Assembly: GCA_036397635.1 (NCBI GenBank)
Contig: DASWIP010000056.1
Span: 1-28,299 of the forward strand
Direction: 5' to 3'
DNA length: 28,299 nt
DNA from: DASWIP01 sp036397635
GTDB taxonomy: Bacteria > Actinomycetota > AC-67
Under the pieces are notes generated by a model. That model had not been told where the DNA came from. It worked only from the letters and a program-made list of their open reading frames with translations, and did not search any database. Made by a program: the position numbers and the translations under genes. The first letter of the stretch is position 1. Every line of letters starts with the position of its first letter. Below are positions 6,611 to 14,079 of this stretch, in pieces.

Positions 6611-6859
6611 ATGGCCAAGGTTCTCGTGTCCCTCGACGAGGGGTTGCTTGCGCGCCTGGACAAAGAGGCGAAGCATCAAGGCCTTTCGCGGAGTGCATAC
6701 CTTGCCCGACTGGCGTCCAGAGAGCTTGACGCGCGCCAGGGGCCCGGTCGGGCGATTCACGTTCGTCAGGCGCTCGACCGCCTCGACCGCCTCTTCGCGA
6801 GACAAGGCAGCAGGGAAGAGTCCACGTCTGCGATCCGCAACGAACGAGACTCTCGTTGA
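6611..6859 (+). CDS. ribbon-helix-helix antitoxin (VapB/CopG type)
   Basis: An 82-residue protein whose first 45 residues form a ribbon-helix-helix motif: beta strand AKVLVSLDEGLLARLD, then helices around KEAKHQGLSRSAYLARLASREL. The remaining part is polar and charged (RDRLFARQG to NERDSR), as expected for the toxin-wrapping tail of VapB-type antitoxins. ATG 6611 is chosen because the RHH strand starts right after it and because a promoter and palindrome end just upstream; the frame open further 5' runs through that promoter. The stop overlaps the TTG start of the PIN toxin by 4 nt, so translation of the two is coupled. It should neutralise the toxin and, with it, repress the operon. Confidence 0.85.
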   Translation: MAKVLVSLDEGLLARLDKEAKHQGLSRSAYLARLASRELDARQGPGRAIHVRQALDRLDRLFARQGSREESTSAIRNERDSR

Positions 6860-7263
6860 CCGAACTGATCCTCGATGCATCTGTTGTCCTGAAGTGGTTC
6901 TCGCCCGCCGAGGAGCCGCACTCGAACCAGGCCCGAGAGATCCGGAACAGCTATCGGGCGGGGGAGATCAGTGTGACGGTGCCTTCGCTGCTGTTCCTTG
7001 AGCTGCTGAACGTGGCAGGCAGGCGGTGGGGGTGGGAGGAAGACGCGCTTGCACAACTCGCATCCGCGCTCGACGATCTCGGATTCGACGTTGGGGAAGC
7101 GGAGCTTGTGGCGATCGCGGCGTGGACGTCCCGCGGCCTAACCGCGTACGACGCGGCCTACGTTGCTCTGGCCGAGAGTCGGCGGCGCCCCCTCATGACC
7201 GACGATGAACAGATCCTTTCTCTGGCCACTGAAGTGGCCGAGGCCCTTGCCCAGGACCACTGA
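6856..7263 (+). CDS. PIN-domain ribonuclease toxin (VapC type)
   Basis: A 135-residue PIN-domain protein. The acidic residues that bind Mg2+ or Mn2+ in this family are visible: Asp7 (LILDASVVLKW), Glu49 (LLFLELLNV), Asp99 (LTAYDAAYVALAE) and Asp116/117 (LMTDDE). The length is normal for VapC. Known VapC toxins cut tRNA or rRNA at single sites; the target here is unknown. The start is TTG 6856, in a TTGA overlap with the antitoxin stop, and is supported because the PIN domain begins within five residues of it. A hairpin at 7290–7309 follows, so the pair is a closed bicistronic unit. Confidence 0.9.
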   Translation: MTELILDASVVLKWFSPAEEPHSNQAREIRNSYRAGEISVTVPSLLFLELLNVAGRRWGWEEDALAQLASALDDLGFDVGEAELVAIAAWTSRGLTAYDAAYVALAESRRRPLMTDDEQILSLATEVAEALAQDH

Positions 7264-7289
7264 GCCGGTCGAAGTTCAGCAACTTCAAT

Positions 7290-7309
7290 CCGGCGAGAAG
7301 GCTCGCCGG
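7290..7309. terminator. hairpin between convergent genes
   Basis: CCGGCGAG and CTCGCCGG form a perfect 8-bp stem around an AAGG loop, 26 nt after the PIN toxin stop and before the convergent stop at 7363. There is no T-tract, as is usual for G/C-rich actinobacterial terminators. Confidence 0.55.
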
Positions 7310-7362
7310 CGTGCCGGGTTTGGCCGGCGGCTGGGCGGCCACACTCCGGTGTCGGATCCGCA

Positions 7363-8424
7363 TCATCCGAGCGCCGCGCGCGCGGCGGAGGCCACATCGA
7401 AGGGGTCGGCGCCGATCACCGGGTGCCCGTACAGCTCCATCGCCCCGATATCGTTGGTCGCGCTGCTCGGATCGCCGCGATCCACGATGCGCGCGATCGC
7501 CGGCAGCTCCGACCAATCCTCCTCCACACTCGCGAGCGGGCGGAGATACAGCGCGAGGTTGAACGCACGCACGCCAAGCTCATCGATCAGGAACCGAGAC
7601 GCGGCCCACACCGCCGCCGCCAGCTCATCGTCGAACGCGCGCGCGAGCAGCACCAGCTCGCGGTCCTTCACTGGTGTTAAGTGCGCGAGCCAGCGCACCT
7701 CGGTTCCCCCTGCGAGCTCCAGCGCGTCGTGGGTCGCCCACAGGTCATCGAGGTAGCTGCGCCCGGTCTGCAGCCGGTAGGCGACCGCCGCCGACCGCCA
7801 GGCCTCGACGCGCGCCGGCGGACCGTCGTCGGCGAGCATCACCTGCAGGTGCGGGTGGTGGACCGATGCGCCGGCGCGCGGGGAGCAGTTCCACAGAACG
7901 AACGGGTACAGGGCCGTGGGATGCTGCTCGTTCGCGGCGACCAGCCATCGCCGCGCCGTCGTGAACGCGTCGACCAGTTGATGCTCGGACCAGTTCAGCG
8001 GATCGTGCGTATCCAGGATCACCAGTCCGTGCAGCCATTCGTACTTGGCAACGTTGCCGGCGCTGATCGAGTGCTCGCCGGAGATGCGGCCGAACGTGTC
8101 TGCAGGCGTGCGGGTCTCGGGCTCGCAGAAGTCGTCGGAGGGGGGCGCATCCTGCGCGGCCGAGGCAGGTTTGGGGCGGCGCGCTCGGAGATCGTTGAAC
8201 GCTGCGGCCTCGCCGGTCCATCGGTTGCGCACCTTCACGACGTGCTGGCGCTCGGCCGCCTCGACCGATCCGAAGCGGTCGGTCAGCCAGTCGTGCATCG
8301 AGAGTGGCGCCTCCAAGCGCCCGACGCGTGCGCTGACCTCGAGCAGCGCGTCGAACCGCCGTCGCTGTGCCTCATCCAAGGCTTCGAGCTGCTCGGGTAG
8401 CGATCGGATCGAGCGCGTCGTCAC
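7363..8424 (-). CDS. GalT/HIT-superfamily protein
   Basis: A 353-residue protein. The central block around NCSPRAGASVHHPHLQVML (about residues 179–197) carries His190-Pro-His192-Leu-Gln194. This is the catalytic H-P-H-x-Q pattern of galactose-1-phosphate uridylyltransferases and other branch members of the histidine-triad superfamily, where the second His is uridylylated or adenylylated. Overall similarity to true GalT appears low: no CxxC metal site is evident, and no galactose genes are nearby. It is better read as a GalT-like nucleotidyltransferase or hydrolase of unknown substrate. The start is GTG 8424 with no obvious ribosome binding site. It is convergent with the PIN toxin gene and monocistronic. 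Confidence 0.7.
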   Translation of the reverse strand: MTTRSIRSLPEQLEALDEAQRRRFDALLEVSARVGRLEAPLSMHDWLTDRFGSVEAAERQHVVKVRNRWTGEAAAFNDLRARRPKPASAAQDAPPSDDFCEPETRTPADTFGRISGEHSISAGNVAKYEWLHGLVILDTHDPLNWSEHQLVDAFTTARRWLVAANEQHPTALYPFVLWNCSPRAGASVHHPHLQVMLADDGPPARVEAWRSAAVAYRLQTGRSYLDDLWATHDALELAGGTEVRWLAHLTPVKDRELVLLARAFDDELAAAVWAASRFLIDELGVRAFNLALYLRPLASVEEDWSELPAIARIVDRGDPSSATNDIGAMELYGHPVIGADPFDVASAARAALG

Positions 8425-8621
8425 GGGATTCTCACGACCATGTCCCGACCGTATACCTCGACGCGCGTGCAGGCGGTCATCCCGGGCTCAGGCTCGCCCG
8501 TTCATCGCCGTATCGGTGCCGGATCCGCGCCGGCGACCGCCGAGGATGGCACGCTTGGGCCATTGCGGGGCGGGCCGACGCGGCGCAGGCTCGGACGGTC
8601 GTCTGAGAGAGGGAGGGGAAG

Positions 8622-9023
8622 ATGCTCGGAAAGCAGATAGGGGAGGAGCGCGGCCAGATCACCGCGATGCGCGTGCTGCCCACGGACGGGCCGCCCACGA
8701 TCGAGGTGTCCTTCCAGGCAGTGGGTCACCTGCTGGACGTGGACGTGACGGACATGGGCACCTACGTCGCGACGGCCAGGCCGGACGGCAACCTCGCCGG
8801 GACCGGCCAGGGCGTGATCATGACCCCGGACGGGGACGTCGCCACCTGGACCGGGAGCGGCGTCGGCCGCCCGGGCAAGGGCGGGAAGGCGAGCTGGCGG
8901 GGCGCGATCTATTTCCACAGCGACTCACCTGCGCTCGAGCAGCTCAACGGGATCGCCGTGATCTATGAGTTCGAAACCGACGAGAGCGGCAAGGCGGAGA
9001 GCAAGAGCTGGGAGTGGAAGTAG
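8622..9023 (+). CDS. conserved hypothetical protein
   Basis: A 133-residue acidic, glycine-rich protein without signal peptide or membrane segment. It begins MLGKQIGEERGQITAMRVLP, alternates short strands (TIEVSFQAVG, VIMTPDGDVATWTG) with glycines, and ends in a Glu/Ser/Lys tail. The pattern suggests an all-beta, lipocalin-like single domain. I do not recognise a named family and assign no function. The start is secure: ATG 8622 follows a strong Shine-Dalgarno (GGGAGGGGAAG). It is followed by msrA about 73 nt downstream on the same strand, but msrA has its own -10-like box and SD, so they may not be one operon. Confidence 0.75.
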   Translation: MLGKQIGEERGQITAMRVLPTDGPPTIEVSFQAVGHLLDVDVTDMGTYVATARPDGNLAGTGQGVIMTPDGDVATWTGSGVGRPGKGGKASWRGAIYFHSDSPALEQLNGIAVIYEFETDESGKAESKSWEWK

Positions 9024-9096
9024 TCCTTACGAGAACCTGAACCAGGGAACACCCCGCCGACTACACTGGTTCTTCCCGGTGAGCAAAGGAGGACCA

Positions 9097-9567
9097 GTGT
9101 CTGAGAAGGCGACGTTCGCCGCCGGCTGCTTCTGGGGCATCGAGGCGATGCTCCGGCAGCTGCCCGGCGTCCTGGATTCCCGGGTCGGCTACATCGGCGG
9201 GCACGTGCCGAACCCAACGTACGAGCAGGTGTGCTCGCACGCGACCGGTCACGCCGAGGCAGTAGAGGTCACGTTCGACCCACAGCAGGTGAGCTACGAC
9301 GAGCTGCTCGAGGGGTTCTGGAAGATCCACGACCCCACACAGGTGAACCGGCAGGGCCCCGATGTAGGCGACAACTATCGCACGGGCATCTTCTTCCATT
9401 CGCCCGAGCAGGAGCGCGCGGCGAAGGAATCGAAGGAGCGCGCGCAAGAGCGGTTCTCGCGACCGATCGCGACCGAGATCACCCAGGCCGGCGAGTTCTG
9501 GGACGCCGAGGAATACCACCAGCGCTACTACGACAAGCACGGCGTGACGTGCCGGCTGCCGGGCTGA
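9097..9567 (+). CDS. msrA: peptide methionine sulfoxide reductase MsrA
   Basis: MsrA reduces the S-epimer of methionine sulfoxide in proteins and free methionine. The 156-residue protein has the hallmark AAGCFWGIE with catalytic Cys11, the GYIGG and PTYEQV segments, GHAEAVEVTFDP, the HDPTQVNRQGPDVG active-site strand and the EYHQRYY motif. A possible recycling Cys lies near the C-terminus (Cys152 in VTCRLPG), and Cys46 is a second candidate. GTG 9097 is chosen because it follows AAAGGAGGA at ideal distance; upstream in-frame starts lie in the 3' end of the previous gene. TACACT at 9062–9067 may be its -10 box. Confidence 0.95.
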   Translation: MSEKATFAAGCFWGIEAMLRQLPGVLDSRVGYIGGHVPNPTYEQVCSHATGHAEAVEVTFDPQQVSYDELLEGFWKIHDPTQVNRQGPDVGDNYRTGIFFHSPEQERAAKESKERAQERFSRPIATEITQAGEFWDAEEYHQRYYDKHGVTCRLPG

Positions 9568-9605
9568 GACAAGCGTGATCCGGCGGCTGCCGGGCCGGCG
9601 GAACT

Positions 9606-10997
9606 CTAGGCCAGATAGAACGGGCTCGCGTACGCGACCGCAGGACCGAACGAGGCCCAGGTCGCGTCGGCGCGTCCATCCGGTTGCCCCGCCGGGTCGG
9701 TGATGCGCAGCACCACCCAGTCGCCGTCGGCACGGTCGATGTCGGTGGTGAAGGTGATCACCGACTGCTCGGACGATGGGACGACGACGATCCGGTTCTC
9801 CTGGACCGCGGGCAGCCGCTCGCCGGAGCGAAGGACCTGAACCATCAGTTCCTTGCCGACCCACTCCGCACCGCGGTCGATGTCCAGCGCGAAGGTCATC
9901 GGTCCGGAGGGGTGATCCTGGGGGGTGCCCATGCGCACGCCGTTGGCGGTCGCGTCCACACGCAAGCCGCGCTGGTTGGTGGCGAAGAAGCGGCGCGCCG
10001 CCATCGCCTCGCGCACCCCGGCGCGGGTCAGGTCCGTCACCCACAGGCCGGTGCGGCCCTTGCCTTCGGGATGCCCCCAATCCGTGCCGTGCTCGTCGGT
10101 GACGCCGGCAAGACCGACGCGCCATCCGGCGTTCAGGCACTCGTTCAGCGGACTCTGCGCGACCGAGCCGGTCCCCTCGAAGATGTAATCCTCGCGGCGG
10201 TTGAAGATCTCCAGGGACACGACGCGATCGCGGATGCTTGGCCCGAGGCCCAAGTTGCGGAAGTGCGAGAATCGTCCGGGCTCTCGCCCCGGGTGGTTGA
10301 AGCCCGCGAGCCCGTCCGCGCCGCCGCCGTACACAGGTCGAGAGGGGTCCGCCGTCAGCCATTCGTAGAACAGCGCCATGCCTGCGCCGGTCGTGGGTGC
10401 CGCGCGCACGATCGCGTCGAGCGCGGCCATCTGCTCGATTGGGAAGTTCCCCTCTTCGTGCGCGAACTGCGCGGCGCCCTCTCCGGTACCGCCGCCGCCG
10501 GTGTGCAGCGGATCGATCCACCGCTCCGAGAACCACACGTTCATGTGGCCGATGGTGGGGCTCGACCATTCGAACCCTCGCATCGCGATGAACTCCTCGT
10601 CGACATTGGCTCCATCCGCGAGCAGCTGTTGCGCCGCCCACGACGCGTCGTCGATGCCTGCGACGCTTTGACAATCCTTGTTTCCCGCACAGGCGCTTTG
10701 CGCCAAGCCCCAGCTGAGCGTGGAATGGTCGGTCAGGGCGGCGACGTCGAGCCCCGCCGACGACATCGACGCGAACGCGAGCGTGGGATCGCCGTCCCCG
10801 TCGGAGTGCAGCGAGTGGTTGTGCAGATCCCCGTGTGCGAGCAGCGTGCCCGGCGACAGCCGGGATGCGCGGGACGTCTCGAACAGGGAGGTGGGGCCGA
10901 GGGGGCGGCTGAGCGCACCGGCGACGCGGGGCATCAATAGCCCGCCTGCCGCGACGGTCAGCCCTGCTTTCAACAGGTCACGCCGGGAGATGTCCAT
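9606..10997 (-). CDS. Tat-exported PHP-domain phosphoesterase-like protein
   Basis: A 463-residue protein with a twin-arginine signal (SRRDLLKAG, Arg5-Arg6) followed by a hydrophobic stretch and an Ala-rich cleavage region. The mature part starts with HGDLHNHSLHSDGDG (about residues 55–69). This is the first metal-binding motif of the PHP domain, with His59 and His61, and DVAALTDHS supplies the next ligands. Further His and Glu motifs include GFEWSSPTIGHMN, AGFNHPGREP and GVTDEHGTDWG. It resembles secreted DUF3604-like metallophosphoesterases, acting outside the membrane on an unknown phosphoester. ATG 10997 is preceded by AAGGAGAAG. The longer frame to 11042 adds 15 charged residues that would displace the signal from the N-terminus, so it is rejected. 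Confidence 0.85.
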   Translation of the reverse strand: MDISRRDLLKAGLTVAAGGLLMPRVAGALSRPLGPTSLFETSRASRLSPGTLLAHGDLHNHSLHSDGDGDPTLAFASMSSAGLDVAALTDHSTLSWGLAQSACAGNKDCQSVAGIDDASWAAQQLLADGANVDEEFIAMRGFEWSSPTIGHMNVWFSERWIDPLHTGGGGTGEGAAQFAHEEGNFPIEQMAALDAIVRAAPTTGAGMALFYEWLTADPSRPVYGGGADGLAGFNHPGREPGRFSHFRNLGLGPSIRDRVVSLEIFNRREDYIFEGTGSVAQSPLNECLNAGWRVGLAGVTDEHGTDWGHPEGKGRTGLWVTDLTRAGVREAMAARRFFATNQRGLRVDATANGVRMGTPQDHPSGPMTFALDIDRGAEWVGKELMVQVLRSGERLPAVQENRIVVVPSSEQSVITFTTDIDRADGDWVVLRITDPAGQPDGRADATWASFGPAVAYASPFYLA

Positions 10998-11104
10998 GGC
11001 GGGGTTCTTCTCCTTCCGATCTGTCGGTTCCTGCCGGTTCATGTACTTTTCAACCCCCCGCCCTCCCCGGTTCCCATGCCCCGGCGTCGCCGGGTGGGCG
11101 CCAC

Positions 11105-11110
11105 TAGACT
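11105..11110 (+). promoter_or_regulatory. possible -10 box of the rhomboid gene
   Basis: TAGACT lies 9 nt before ATG 11120, with no Shine-Dalgarno between. The same hexamer precedes murI (23790–23795) and the tmRNA gene (3056–3061). Confidence 0.4.
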
Positions 11111-11119
11111 GCCCCTCCG

Positions 11120-11980
11120 ATGCCCGAGCAGCCCTGTGCTTTCCATCCCGATCGCCTCACGGGCGTGGCGTGTAGCCGCTGTGAGCGACCGATCTGCCCC
11201 GACGACATGCATCCGGCGCCGGTCGGCATCCACTGCCCGGTCTGCGCAGGCAAGATGCGCGAGGGCACGCTCGGTGAGGCCGCCTATCGCGCGCGCGTCC
11301 GGGTCGAGCGCGTGCCGCAGGTCCGCCGCCTCACGGCCCTGTCGGCGACCAAGGTGCTGCTGGGGGCGAACCTGATCGTCGCGCTGTTGATGTTCGCGAC
11401 CGGTGCGCCGACCTCGCCGCGCACGCTGCTCCGCTTCGGAGCGCTGCCCCCGGTCCTGGACACCGGGGAGTGGTGGCGTCTGTTCACGGCGATGTTCGTC
11501 CACATCGGTCCGGCCCATCTGCTGTTCAACATGTACGCGCTGTGGCTGTTCGGCCAGGCGATCGAGCAGCGCTTCGGCAAGCTCCGGTTCCTGGCTCTGT
11601 ACTTCGGGAGCGGGCTGGTCGGCTCGGCGGCCTCGCTCGCTTTCACCGAGGGAGGCATCCGCGCCGGTGCATCCGGCGGGGTGTTCGGCATCCTCGGTGC
11701 CTTCATCGGGGTGTATCTGCAGCACCGGGACAACGTGGGCGCGCGCAGCCAGCTGACCAGCTTGTTCTTCCTGGTCGGGATCAACCTGTTCTTCGGCTTC
11801 ACGGTGCCCGGGATCGACAACTCGGCGCACCTGGGCGGGCTGGCCGCCGGCCTGGTGATCGGAAGCGGCGTCGAGGTGTCGATGCGGCGACCGGGCGGGG
11901 CTTGGCGAGTCGCCGGCGTCGGCGGATACCTGGTCGCGGTCATCATCGCCATCGTCTTGATCGCCCCGAACACGGTGTGA
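11120..11980 (+). CDS. rhomboid intramembrane serine protease with zinc-binding N-terminus
   Basis: A 286-residue polytopic membrane protease. The N-terminus (residues 6–42) has Cys/His pairs CAFH, CSRC, CPDDMH and HCPVC, a B-box-like zinc module frequent in actinobacterial rhomboids. The membrane part carries the catalytic Ser185 in GASGG and His237 in NSAHLGG, and His133/Asn137 in the HLLFN segment that lines the oxyanion hole. About six to seven hydrophobic segments follow, the last being AVIIAIVLIAP. It should cleave membrane proteins within or near the membrane; the substrate is unknown. In M. tuberculosis a rhomboid gene sits inside the cysM–murI block, whereas here it is elsewhere. A -10-like TAGACT lies just upstream of the ATG. 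Confidence 0.93.
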   Translation: MPEQPCAFHPDRLTGVACSRCERPICPDDMHPAPVGIHCPVCAGKMREGTLGEAAYRARVRVERVPQVRRLTALSATKVLLGANLIVALLMFATGAPTSPRTLLRFGALPPVLDTGEWWRLFTAMFVHIGPAHLLFNMYALWLFGQAIEQRFGKLRFLALYFGSGLVGSAASLAFTEGGIRAGASGGVFGILGAFIGVYLQHRDNVGARSQLTSLFFLVGINLFFGFTVPGIDNSAHLGGLAAGLVIGSGVEVSMRRPGGAWRVAGVGGYLVAVIIAIVLIAPNTV

Positions 11981-11990
11981 ACCGCGGCAC

Positions 11991-11996
11991 TATCCT
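11991..11996 (+). promoter_or_regulatory. possible -10 box of the SURF1 gene
   Basis: TATCCT, a close match to the -10 consensus, lies 8 nt before ATG 12005. No Shine-Dalgarno is present. Confidence 0.45.
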
Positions 11997-12004
11997 TTGA
12001 TCCG

Positions 12005-12787
12005 ATGCGCACGCTGCTGAGGCCCCGCTGGCTGCTCGCGCACCTGGTGATCCTCGCCCTGGCCGTCACGTGTGTGAGCCTCGGGTTCTGGCAGCTCCGA
12101 CGGCTCGACGAGCGTCGCACCTACAACCGCACGCTCACCGAACACGCCACGCTGCCGGTCCTTCCGGTCGAGCAGCTGCTCGCCGACGTCCCGCCCGCCG
12201 ACGCCGCCTACCGGCGGGTCACCGCGCGCGGGGCGTTCGACGCCGCCAACGAGATCATCCTGCTCTCGCGCTCGCGCAACAGCGTCGCCGGCAACCATGT
12301 GGTCACGCCGCTGGTGCTCGGCGACGGGTCTGCCGTGTTGGTCGACCGGGGCTGGGTGCCGTTCCAACATGACACCCCTCCGGTCGCCGAGGCCGCGCCG
12401 CCCGACGGCGAGGTGCTGGTGCGGGGAACCCTCTTCCCCAGCCAGACCCGCGGCCGGTTCGGCCCGCAGGAGGAGCCCGGCCCGCTGCATAGCGTCTTTC
12501 GCATCGACACCGGGCGCCTGGCTCCGCAGATGCCGTACCCGATCGTACCGGTGTGGCTGCTGCTCGAGCAGCAACAGCCGACGCAGCGTGGTGGGTTGCC
12601 GCTGAGCGTCGAGCTCCCTCGGCCGGACGCGGGTCCGCACCTCTTCTACGCCATCCAGTGGTTCCTGTTCGCGCTGATCGGGTTGATCGGGTACCCGCTG
12701 GTTGTGCGCGCGCGGCTGCGGGAGCGACGCCCGATCCCAGACGTGGAGCCCGCTGAGCGCGATGCTAAGGTGAGCGAACCGTCCTGA
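12005..12787 (+). CDS. SURF1-family cytochrome oxidase assembly protein
   Basis: A 260-residue protein with the SURF1 layout: an N-terminal membrane helix (HLVILALAVTCVSLGFWQL) running into the conserved GFWQLRRLDER motif, a large extracytoplasmic domain with YRRVTARGAFDA, GNHVVTPLVL and VLVDRGWVPF, and a C-terminal helix beginning HLFYAIQWFLFALIGLIGY. SURF1 proteins help build the haem a/CuB centre of aa3-type oxidases. No oxidase genes are in the window, so its partner is elsewhere. A TATCCT -10-like box ends 8 nt before the ATG, suggesting an almost leaderless transcript starting only 24 nt after the rhomboid stop codon. Confidence 0.93.
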   Translation: MRTLLRPRWLLAHLVILALAVTCVSLGFWQLRRLDERRTYNRTLTEHATLPVLPVEQLLADVPPADAAYRRVTARGAFDAANEIILLSRSRNSVAGNHVVTPLVLGDGSAVLVDRGWVPFQHDTPPVAEAAPPDGEVLVRGTLFPSQTRGRFGPQEEPGPLHSVFRIDTGRLAPQMPYPIVPVWLLLEQQQPTQRGGLPLSVELPRPDAGPHLFYAIQWFLFALIGLIGYPLVVRARLRERRPIPDVEPAERDAKVSEPS

Positions 12788-12810
12788 CGATACCGGTCTG
12801 GGAGGTTTTG

Positions 12811-12830
12811 TCCCCGCCTCGAGGCGGGGA
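12811..12830. repeat. 20-bp perfect palindrome before the caspase-like gene
   Basis: TCCCCGCCTCGAGGCGGGGA is perfectly self-complementary. As RNA it can fold to an 8-bp stem with a TCGA loop and could end the SURF1 transcript. As DNA it could be an operator for the caspase-like gene 62 nt downstream. It is preceded, not followed, by a T-run (GGTTTTG). Confidence 0.6.
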
Positions 12831-12891
12831 TACAGGATGAACGAGGCCTCGCGGCAGGGTCGCCCTGCTCGGGGTCGAACCAGGGGGAGAG

Positions 12892-14079
12892 ATGCCGGCG
12901 CGAAGCAACATGCTGCTCGGCCTGACGATCGGTGTCGTGCTGATCGCGGCTGGCCTTGGCGCGCGCGCGCCGAACGATGAGCCTTCAACCCCCTCGGCCC
13001 ACGAGCGCGCGGCCGCGAGCGTGGCGGAGATCGAGATCGCCGACGATCCACCATCGTCGGAGGCGACCCCGCAGGTGAAGGAGAAGCGCTCCGCGCGCAC
13101 CGCGAAGACCTCGCCGCGGGTTCGTGCCGGAAAGGTCGTCGCGCAAACCGTAGAACGCCAGAAGGTTCGCACGACCGTCGATCGCTCGAGCAGCTCGTCG
13201 GGCGGGTCGGGCGGGAACCCACTGAAGAAGATCTTCCCGGACCAGTTCGCCGCCGGTCAGAGCGCGAGCGAGCCGGCGACCCAGCACTGGGCGTTGCTGA
13301 TCGGGATCGACAAGTACTCGGGCGGAACCTCGAACACGATCGGCTCGGTCGCCGACGCGAAGGCCTTGCGCTCGCACCTGTTGTCGGAAGGCTGGCGCTC
13401 GGATCACATCATGTTCCTGAAGGATCGGCACGCCACCGCCGCGAACATCGTGCACGCGATCCGCTGGCTGCGATCGAAGACCACGGGCTCGTCGGTGGTC
13501 GTGTTCAGCTACGGAGGTCACGAGAAGCCGCTGCGCACCTCCGCGGACGGCGACAACGAAGCGCGCGACGTGGCGCTGTGGGCGACCGACAACAAGCTGG
13601 TCGTGGACGGGGATCTGGGCCGTGAACTCGGTCGGATCCGCAGCGCGCGCATGTGGATCCACATGGCGACCTGCCGCGCCGGCGGATTCGACGATCCCGG
13701 CATGGCAGGGCGGAACCGCTTGATCACGTACTCATCGCCCGAGCATGAGCTGTCCTACGAGGATCCGCAGTACGGACATTCGGTGATCGGGTATCACATG
13801 CTCGAGCTTGGCCTGCGTCAGGGGCACGGCGATCGGAACGGCGACGGCATCGTCACCGTCGAGGAAGCGTTCGCATACGCCAAGCCGCGGGTCCGGTCGC
13901 ACACCAGCGATCGCCAGCATCCGTTCAACGACGACGCGTTCGCGGGCGGGTTCCGGCTGAAGGTGCCGCAGAAGCCCACGTCCCCCCCGCCCGATCCCGA
14001 CGAGCCGGATGAGGACACGTGCACGCTGATCGTGTGCCCTAACTCGGGGTCGGCGAAGGCGACGTCCCGGGAGTACTGA
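12892..14079 (+). CDS. secreted caspase-like (clan CD) peptidase with EF-hand
   Basis: A 395-residue protein. Residues 5–24 form a signal peptide or anchor (NMLLGLTIGVVLIAAGLGA). A disordered, charged and Ser/Gly-rich linker follows to about residue 130. The peptidase domain starts WALLIGIDKY and has the His/Cys dyad of clan CD: His210 in VFSYGGHE and Cys261 in HMATCRAGG. An EF-hand-type calcium loop, DRNGDGIVTVEE (Asp314 to Glu325), follows within the domain. The C-terminus is Pro/Asp-rich (PPPDPDEPDED). It should be a cysteine protease outside the membrane that may depend on calcium; target unknown. ATG 12892 follows a GGGGGAGAG ribosome binding site. Its last 41 nt overlap the convergent gene at 14039. 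Confidence 0.85.
   Translation: MPARSNMLLGLTIGVVLIAAGLGARAPNDEPSTPSAHERAAASVAEIEIADDPPSSEATPQVKEKRSARTAKTSPRVRAGKVVAQTVERQKVRTTVDRSSSSSGGSGGNPLKKIFPDQFAAGQSASEPATQHWALLIGIDKYSGGTSNTIGSVADAKALRSHLLSEGWRSDHIMFLKDRHATAANIVHAIRWLRSKTTGSSVVVFSYGGHEKPLRTSADGDNEARDVALWATDNKLVVDGDLGRELGRIRSARMWIHMATCRAGGFDDPGMAGRNRLITYSSPEHELSYEDPQYGHSVIGYHMLELGLRQGHGDRNGDGIVTVEEAFAYAKPRVRSHTSDRQHPFNDDAFAGGFRLKVPQKPTSPPPDPDEPDEDTCTLIVCPNSGSAKATSREY

Noticed and set aside
9061..10674. 537-residue minus-strand open frame
   Set aside because: Out-of-frame shadow of the PHP-domain gene and antisense of msrA; Arg/Gly-rich with no recognisable motif.
9684..10940. 418-residue plus-strand open frame
   Set aside because: Antisense shadow of the PHP-domain gene, whose Tat signal and metal motifs are clear.
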